A stretch of DNA of 10,041 nt from Thiosocius sp965601425 (lineage in GTDB: Bacteria > Pseudomonadota > Gammaproteobacteria > Chromatiales > Chromatiaceae), in assembly GCA_965601425.1 (NCBI GenBank), contig CBFCWF010000164.1:1-10041 (forward strand). Reading direction: 5' to 3'. The notes beneath the pieces were generated by a model that did not search any database, was not told where the DNA came from, and saw only the letters and a list, made by a program, of their open reading frames with translations. How positions within the stretch are numbered: the stretch's first letter is position 1; the number at the start of each line of letters is the position of its first letter. Shown one piece after another: positions 6,354 through 10,041 of this stretch. Position numbers and translations under genes: made by a program.

Positions 6354-6905
6354 ATGGCAAATAGAAGCATTTTTGCACTTTGCGTGCTGACTACCTTTGG
6401 CATATCGCAAGCTGCGTTTGCGGAGTCGCATGTCGGCGGCGAAACTCAGCCTGATACGGGCGCAATGTCCAACATGACAATGGGCGATGGTGCCGCGCAA
6501 ACTGGTATGATGAGTGGGGACATGATGTCCATGATGCAGAACATGATGAAGATGCACGCATCCAGGATGGGTGGCCGCGGCGGTATGATGGGTATGATGG
6601 ATCGTGATATGATGGCCATGATGATGCCCAGCGGTGATCCTCAGAACATGCGCGCACACATGGGCGTGAAGTTGCGAGAATTTGATTCCGACGCCGACGG
6701 TGCGCTGACCCTCGAGGAATTCGAGACCTTGCACATGAGTGTCGTTCGCGACCGCATGGTTGACCGATTCCAGCATCTGGACGCGGATGCCGATGGTCAG
6801 ATCACTCAGCAAGAAATGGACGCCGCCGGTACACGGATGGGCGACATGCAAACAACGTCGGATGCGTCCGGATCTGCCGATCACCATGGTAGCGACAATG
6901 AATAA
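6354..6905 (+). CDS. Periplasmic Met-rich protein with two EF-hands
   Basis: A 183-aa exported protein. The signal peptide (1-23) ends SQAAFA, with likely cleavage before Glu24. Residues 38-103 hold about 24 methionines, mostly as MM pairs separated by 2-5 residues (GMMSGDMMSMMQNMMKMH, GGMMGMMDRDMMAMMM), the pattern of Cu(I)/Ag(I)-binding Met-rich regions. Two canonical EF-hand loops follow: Asp111-Asp113-Asp115-Gly116-Leu118-Glu122 (DSDADGALTLEE) and Asp143-Asp145-Asp147-Gly148-Ile150-Glu154 (DADADGQITQQE), so paired Ca2+ binding is expected. The C-terminal tail carries HH. GGAAAGGAAGGA sits 3 bases before the ATG. Position ahead of a multicopper oxidase supports a periplasmic copper-buffering or sensing role; this is inference, and I know no gene name for it. 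Confidence 0.85.
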   Translation: MANRSIFALCVLTTFGISQAAFAESHVGGETQPDTGAMSNMTMGDGAAQTGMMSGDMMSMMQNMMKMHASRMGGRGGMMGMMDRDMMAMMMPSGDPQNMRAHMGVKLREFDSDADGALTLEEFETLHMSVVRDRMVDRFQHLDADADGQITQQEMDAAGTRMGDMQTTSDASGSADHHGSDNE

Positions 6906-6944
6906 ACAAAGCCTCAGGCCTGCCTATTCCAAAGGAGGCCTCCG

Positions 6945-7412
6945 ATGCCATCCGATCTGACACGTCGCACGGTCGGATTAGCCTTGATCGCTGCAGCCGT
7001 CTCACCAACTTTAGCCGTCGCACAGACAGCCAAGATTTGGTCATCTGACTCCGCGTATAATGCGCTGCGGCAAGATCGCGTCCGGATGATCGACGTCCGT
7101 TCGCGGCCGGAATGGGCCGACACCGGGATTGCTGAAGGAGCCTGGCCGATCAGCATGCACGAAGATCGGTTCCCCGAGCGGCTTTTTTCAGCCCGTGCAA
7201 TGGCCAAAGGCCGGCCTGTCGCCCTCATTTGTGCAACTGGTGGTCGGTCAGGAAGTGTGATGCGGAGTCTCCAGCAAGCTGGGTATAGTGACTTTGTTGA
7301 TGTATCCGAAGGAATGCTCGGATCTGCCGCCGGGCAAGGTTGGATTGCAGCCGGCCATCGGGTTGTCAGCATGGAAGCTGCCCTGGCGGCCCTTCCGGAA
7401 GGCTTGGCCTGA
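6945..7412 (+). CDS. Exported single-domain rhodanese-like sulfurtransferase
   Basis: A 155-aa periplasmic protein. An N-terminal signal (1-26, cleavage after AVA) starts with DLTRRTVGLAL, which is weakly Tat-like. The rhodanese domain shows MIDVRSRPEW (about 48-57), the active-site loop Cys96-Ala-Thr-Gly-Gly-Arg101-Ser (CxxGxRS) and the following helix with GYSDFVDVSEGM. The catalytic Cys is present, so persulfide transfer or binding of a soft metal by the thiol are both possible. Its substrate cannot be read from sequence. The ATG is preceded by a near-perfect Shine-Dalgarno, AAAGGAGG, 6 bases upstream, and the next gene starts one base after its stop, implying coupled expression with the copper oxidase. 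Confidence 0.87.
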   Translation: MPSDLTRRTVGLALIAAAVSPTLAVAQTAKIWSSDSAYNALRQDRVRMIDVRSRPEWADTGIAEGAWPISMHEDRFPERLFSARAMAKGRPVALICATGGRSGSVMRSLQQAGYSDFVDVSEGMLGSAAGQGWIAAGHRVVSMEAALAALPEGLA

Positions 7413-7413
7413 C

Positions 7414-8862
7414 GTGCGCCTCTTGAACCGCCGTGAAGCCATTGGATATGCCGCAGGTTTCGGAGCCGCCGCTGTGCTGCCATCTGCTGCGCTATCCGGC
7501 ACAGGGCGGAAGCTTGAATACCCAGAGCTTCTGGATGCAACAACATCGCGACGATTTCAGCTGAAAGCTCAATCTGGCGCGACCCGATTTCGCGGCAGTT
7601 CCGCGACCGAAACCATCGGTTACAACCAAGGCTATCTTGGACCAACGATCCGGCTTTTGACCGATGCAGATACTTTGGCCGAGGTGCAAAACACTCTGGA
7701 CGAACCCGTCTCGTCGCATTGGCATGGGTTGCTTGTTCCAGGCCCCTTCGATGGTGGGCCGCATCAGGCCATCGCGCCCGGACGATCATGGGACCCGGTA
7801 CTCAACCTTGATCAGCCTCCAGCAACAGCATGGTACCACAGCCATGTGCACGGTTCGACAGCCCGACAGGTCATGTTCGGACTGGCAGGTGTTCTGCATG
7901 TTACCGATGGGGAAGACGATGAACGTGGTCTGCCGTCCACCTATGCGGTTGATGACTTGACCCTCGTGCTGCAGGACCGTCAATTTAATTGGCGCGGTCG
8001 CATGACATACGATGTCGGCATGCATCAATCGATGAATGGTTTTCGAGGTGACACAATGCTCGTGAACGGGCAGGCAGGAGCCTCAGCGGCGGTTCCCAAG
8101 GGGGTCGTGCGGTGCCGTCTTGTCAACGGTTCGAATGCGCGGATTTACCGACTGTCCTTGGCCGACGATCGGCCACTTCACCTCGTGGCGACGGATGGCG
8201 GATTCCTGGATCGACCGGTTGCACTCACTCGTATGGTGCTTGCGCCAGGAGAAAGGGTCGAAGTTCTCATTGATTTCACGGATGGCAGGGACAGCGTCCT
8301 GGTGTCCGACGATATTGCAAACTCCGCCATGGGTGGAATGATGGGAAGTGGTTCTGGCGGTCGTTTTACGGTGCTGCACTTCGCCGTCGATACAACCCTC
8401 CCCGTCCGTATCGACACCCTGCCCGATGCCATGGATGGCCCGTTGCCTGACCTTTCTTCCAACAATATCCCAGTTCGGCGTCTAACTCTAGACATGTCGA
8501 TGGGAATGGGCATGATGATGTCCCGCTCCGGCAATCAGTTTTCAATCAATGGCGCGCCCTATGATCAAAACGCCCTCAATTTCTCTACCAAGCTCAACAG
8601 CACCGAGCGCTGGATTGTCCGCGGCGACATGATGATGCACCCGTTCCATATTCATGGGGTGCGCTTTCAAGTCTTGTCCGACAACGGACGCCAGCCGCGG
8701 GCAGAGAACAGGGGCTGGAAAGACACCGTTCTCGTGGCTGGCGAGGTTGAACTGGCGATAACGTTCGAAAAACCGGCGCCATCGTCGGCACCGTATATGT
8801 ATCATTGTCACATTCTTGAACATGAAGACGGCGGCATGATGGGACAATTCAGTGTCTCATGA
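7414..8862 (+). CDS. Tat-exported multicopper oxidase, CueO-like
   Basis: A 482-aa periplasmic enzyme expected to oxidise Cu(I) to less toxic Cu(II) with O2. The twin-arginine signal is NRREAIGYAAG (5-15). All four copper motifs are intact: SHWHGL (His102, His104), WYHSHVHG (His142, His144), HPFHIHG (His409, His412, His414) and HCHILEHEDGGMM (His464-Cys465-His466, His470, axial Met475). A short Met-rich stretch (MSMGMGMMM, 361-369) and SAMGGMMG (305-311) recall the Cu(I)-loading Met region of CueO but are shorter. GTG at 7414 is chosen because earlier codons overlap the rhodanese gene in another frame and it places RR near the N-terminus; TTG at 7423 is an alternative. GGAAGG lies 11 bases upstream. 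CueO, CumA and CopA-type oxidases share this fold; the CueO-like HEDGGMM ending favours CueO. Confidence 0.9.
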   Translation: MRLLNRREAIGYAAGFGAAAVLPSAALSGTGRKLEYPELLDATTSRRFQLKAQSGATRFRGSSATETIGYNQGYLGPTIRLLTDADTLAEVQNTLDEPVSSHWHGLLVPGPFDGGPHQAIAPGRSWDPVLNLDQPPATAWYHSHVHGSTARQVMFGLAGVLHVTDGEDDERGLPSTYAVDDLTLVLQDRQFNWRGRMTYDVGMHQSMNGFRGDTMLVNGQAGASAAVPKGVVRCRLVNGSNARIYRLSLADDRPLHLVATDGGFLDRPVALTRMVLAPGERVEVLIDFTDGRDSVLVSDDIANSAMGGMMGSGSGGRFTVLHFAVDTTLPVRIDTLPDAMDGPLPDLSSNNIPVRRLTLDMSMGMGMMMSRSGNQFSINGAPYDQNALNFSTKLNSTERWIVRGDMMMHPFHIHGVRFQVLSDNGRQPRAENRGWKDTVLVAGEVELAITFEKPAPSSAPYMYHCHILEHEDGGMMGQFSVS

Positions 8863-8924
8863 TGAAGAATGTGCTTGACCCTCTACTCGCTGGAACCATG
8901 ACAGTTGTGCTTGGCCTTTATTGA
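8859..8924 (+). CDS. 21-aa hydrophobic mini-ORF overlapping the oxidase stop
   Basis: The sequence MMKNVLDPLLAGTMTVVLGL plus a final Tyr ends at a TGA (8922-8924). Its ATG overlaps the oxidase stop as ATGA, so re-initiation is possible; no close Shine-Dalgarno is seen. It is in the same frame as the next mini-ORF (8934-9014), with only the TGA, Gly, Ile and Lys codons between. It may be the first half of a 51-residue small membrane protein broken by a nonsense mutation, or a separate peptide, or chance. Confidence 0.28.
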   Translation: MMKNVLDPLLAGTMTVVLGLY

Positions 8925-8933
8925 GGGATCAAA

Positions 8934-9014
8934 ATGGATAATGGATCGAACATCGGGCGTCCTTTTCACGTCGACGTTGTAGCGGTTTTCGTGGCGCTCT
9001 ATGCGATCGGGTAA
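8934..9014 (+). CDS. 26-aa hydrophobic mini-ORF ahead of the TVP38 gene
   Basis: It begins MDNGSNIGRPFH and continues as a short hydrophobic helix (VDVVAVFVALYAIG). GAGGGA lies 5 bases before the ATG, the best ribosome site in this gap. Its TAA overlaps the start of the TVP38-like gene by 14 bases, and that gene has no visible Shine-Dalgarno of its own, so this peptide could serve to deliver ribosomes. It shares frame with the upstream mini-ORF at 8859-8924. No family is recognised. Confidence 0.35.
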   Translation: MDNGSNIGRPFHVDVVAVFVALYAIG

Positions 9015-9675
9015 CACGCATCCCCGTCACTTGGGACTAGTTCTGATCGCAGTGCTTGCGGCGCTGCTCACTGGCATGTGGGCCTTGGATTATTGGCCGA
9101 ACATAACCCGGGAAACCATCGAGGGCTGGATTGATGGTGCCGGTCCTTGGGGGCCACTTCTCATTGTTTTGCTGATGATGGGATCAATCGTTGCAAGCCC
9201 CATTCCCAGTGCCCCGATCGCCCTTGTAAGCGGAGTTGCCTATGGCCACATGGAAGGAGCCATCTATGTAGCCATCGGGTCGGAACTGGGTGCATTGTCA
9301 GCGTTCATCATCGCGCGTTACCTAGGGCGCGTCTACGTCGAGCGATGGCTAGGTAACAAGGCCGCTTATGGTTTGCTCGGGTCTCAAAATTTGCTTACTT
9401 TGACGGTGTTTGCTTCCCGTCTTTTGCCCTTCATCTCGTTTGATGCAATGAGCTATGCTGCGGGCCTTAGCCGCCTTCACCTTTGGCGCTTTTTGATTGC
9501 AACACTCGCCGGAATTCTTCCTGCGAGCTTCCTGCTCGCGCATATTGGAGCAGAAGCGATGTCAGGGAGTTTCGACGCCGCTGAGTGGGTCATCGTTGGT
9601 CTCGGAGTGATGACAGCAACACCGTTGATTCTGGTGGCGATTTTGCGCCCCTCCGGCCGAAACAAAGCTTCCTGA
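9001..9675 (+). CDS. TVP38/TMEM64-family (DedA superfamily) membrane protein
   Basis: A 224-aa inner-membrane protein with about six hydrophobic segments (near 11-29, 50-78, 82-106, 129-155, 162-186, 194-215). The SNARE-associated-like core is visible: SIVASPIPSAPIALVSGVAYG, then GSELGALSAFIIARYLGR, and the second half motif SRLLPFISFDAMSYAAGLSRLHLWRF. Members of this superfamily affect lipid or ion movement, and TVP38 proteins recur near bacterial mercury and metal-resistance genes, but no substrate is established for this one. An in-frame stop at 8980 and lack of other starts fix the ATG at 9001 (unless the internal Met26 is used). No ribosome site is evident; coupling to the overlapping mini-ORF is likely. 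Confidence 0.85.
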   Translation: MRSGNTHPRHLGLVLIAVLAALLTGMWALDYWPNITRETIEGWIDGAGPWGPLLIVLLMMGSIVASPIPSAPIALVSGVAYGHMEGAIYVAIGSELGALSAFIIARYLGRVYVERWLGNKAAYGLLGSQNLLTLTVFASRLLPFISFDAMSYAAGLSRLHLWRFLIATLAGILPASFLLAHIGAEAMSGSFDAAEWVIVGLGVMTATPLILVAILRPSGRNKAS

Positions 9676-9722
9676 GTTTGGATTACCGACTAGAGCAACT
9701 CCTTCACCCGCCTTGCTCAACA

Positions 9723-9753
9723 TTGACCTTCCCACGCAGGAAGCCCCTACAGT
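9723..9753 (+). promoter_or_regulatory. CueR-type copper-responsive promoter upstream of petA
   Basis: TTGACC (9723-9728) and TACAGT (9748-9753) are separated by 19 bases, the long spacer of MerR-family-activated promoters. The spacer holds the dyad CTTCC (9728-9732), 6 bases, GGAAG (9739-9743), and the left side reads TTGACCTTCCC, the same as I recall for the E. coli copA promoter bound by CueR. The right half-site lacks the usual GGT ending and is one base closer. The petA ATG starts 6 bases after the -10, so the predicted start of transcription falls on or next to the ATG. No CueR gene is in this window. Confidence 0.65.
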
Positions 9754-9759
9754 CGAATC

Positions 9760-10041
9760 ATGACAGAGTTGCAAACCGAACAGCATCGCCGGGATTTTCT
9801 TTACTATGCGACTGCCGGAGCGGGAGCAGTTGCCACTGGCTCGGCAGTTTGGCCTTTGATCAATCAAATGAATCCATCTGCAGATGTTCGGGCTCTCTCA
9901 AGCATCCGGGTCGACATTTCGGATGTAGAGCCTGGAACACAACTGACAGTAAGTTGGCGGGGCAAACCGGTCTTTATCCGCCACCGAAATGAAGAAGAGA
10001 TCGCTCAGGCGCGCTCCGAGGACGTGTCGTCATTGCCCGAT
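9760..10041 (+). CDS. petA: PetA, Rieske iron-sulfur subunit of cytochrome bc1 (partial)
   Basis: The first 94 residues are visible; the gene continues past the right edge. The N-terminus has a Tat-type signal that is kept as the membrane anchor (HRRDFLYYATAGAGAVATG), followed by the conserved AVWPLINQMNPSADVRA hinge region, then SSIRVDISDVEPG and LTVSWRGKPVFIRHR, all diagnostic for ubiquinol-cytochrome c reductase Rieske proteins of alphaproteobacteria. The [2Fe-2S] ligand motifs lie beyond the window and cannot be checked. petB and petC (cytochrome b and c1) would be expected next. No normal Shine-Dalgarno lies before the ATG (AGGAAG is 16 bases away), consistent with a leaderless transcript from the adjoining copper-type promoter. 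Confidence 0.93.
   Translation, partial: MTELQTEQHRRDFLYYATAGAGAVATGSAVWPLINQMNPSADVRALSSIRVDISDVEPGTQLTVSWRGKPVFIRHRNEEEIAQARSEDVSSLPD

Noticed and set aside
6466..6626. Dense ATGATG repetition resembling a short tandem repeat
   Set aside because: It is explained by the Met-pair coding region of the EF-hand protein; spacing of the ATG pairs is irregular and in frame.
7288..7413. N-terminal extension of the multicopper oxidase from the ATG at 7288
   Set aside because: It lies entirely inside the rhodanese gene in another frame and would bury the twin-arginine signal 47 residues in.

Overview
The window looks like an accessory metal-resistance and respiration segment from an alphaproteobacterium, most likely of the Rhodobacteraceae/Roseobacter type. 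Grounds: the Rieske N-terminus at the right end closely resembles what I recall of the Rhodobacter protein, cytochrome c maturation is System I (CcmF/G/H/I), twin-arginine signals are frequent, and base composition is moderately GC-rich. No 16S, tRNA, transposase or phage gene is visible, so taxonomy and mobility are inferences.

Layout. (1) Positions 1-1438, minus strand: a mercury-uptake operon, merT - merP - 83-aa membrane protein - long MerF variant - partial fifth gene running off the left edge. The last genes are coupled by 4-base stop/start overlaps, and four of the five products carry a vicinal Cys-Cys pair in a hydrophobic segment. merA is not in view. (2) 1516-1929, plus strand: divergent merR, with a MerR-type operator and a 19-bp-spaced promoter between it and merT. 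(3) 1955-6145, minus strand: a compact ccmF-ccmG-ccmH-ccmI operon for haem ligation to apocytochromes c; ccmABCDE are absent. (4) 6146-6353: a divergent control region with a 9-bp-arm dyad. (5) 6354-9675, plus strand: a periplasmic Met-rich EF-hand protein, a periplasmic rhodanese, a Tat-exported multicopper oxidase, a tiny interrupted reading frame, and a TVP38/TMEM64 (DedA-superfamily) membrane protein. (6) 9723-10041: a CueR-type (copper-responsive) promoter directly in front of petA, the Rieske subunit of cytochrome bc1, truncated by the window end.

Reading it together: mercury import and regulation sit beside periplasmic copper handling (Met-rich protein, cuprous-oxidase-like enzyme), and both sit beside machinery that builds c-type cytochromes and the bc1 complex, which are periplasm-facing thiol and metal-sensitive targets of Hg and Cu. 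The most interesting sequence-level signal is the copper-type 19-bp promoter whose predicted start falls on the petA ATG. It suggests a metal-induced, leaderless spare bc1 locus. A metal-stress respiratory repair module is an inference from gene order plus this promoter, not something the sequence proves.
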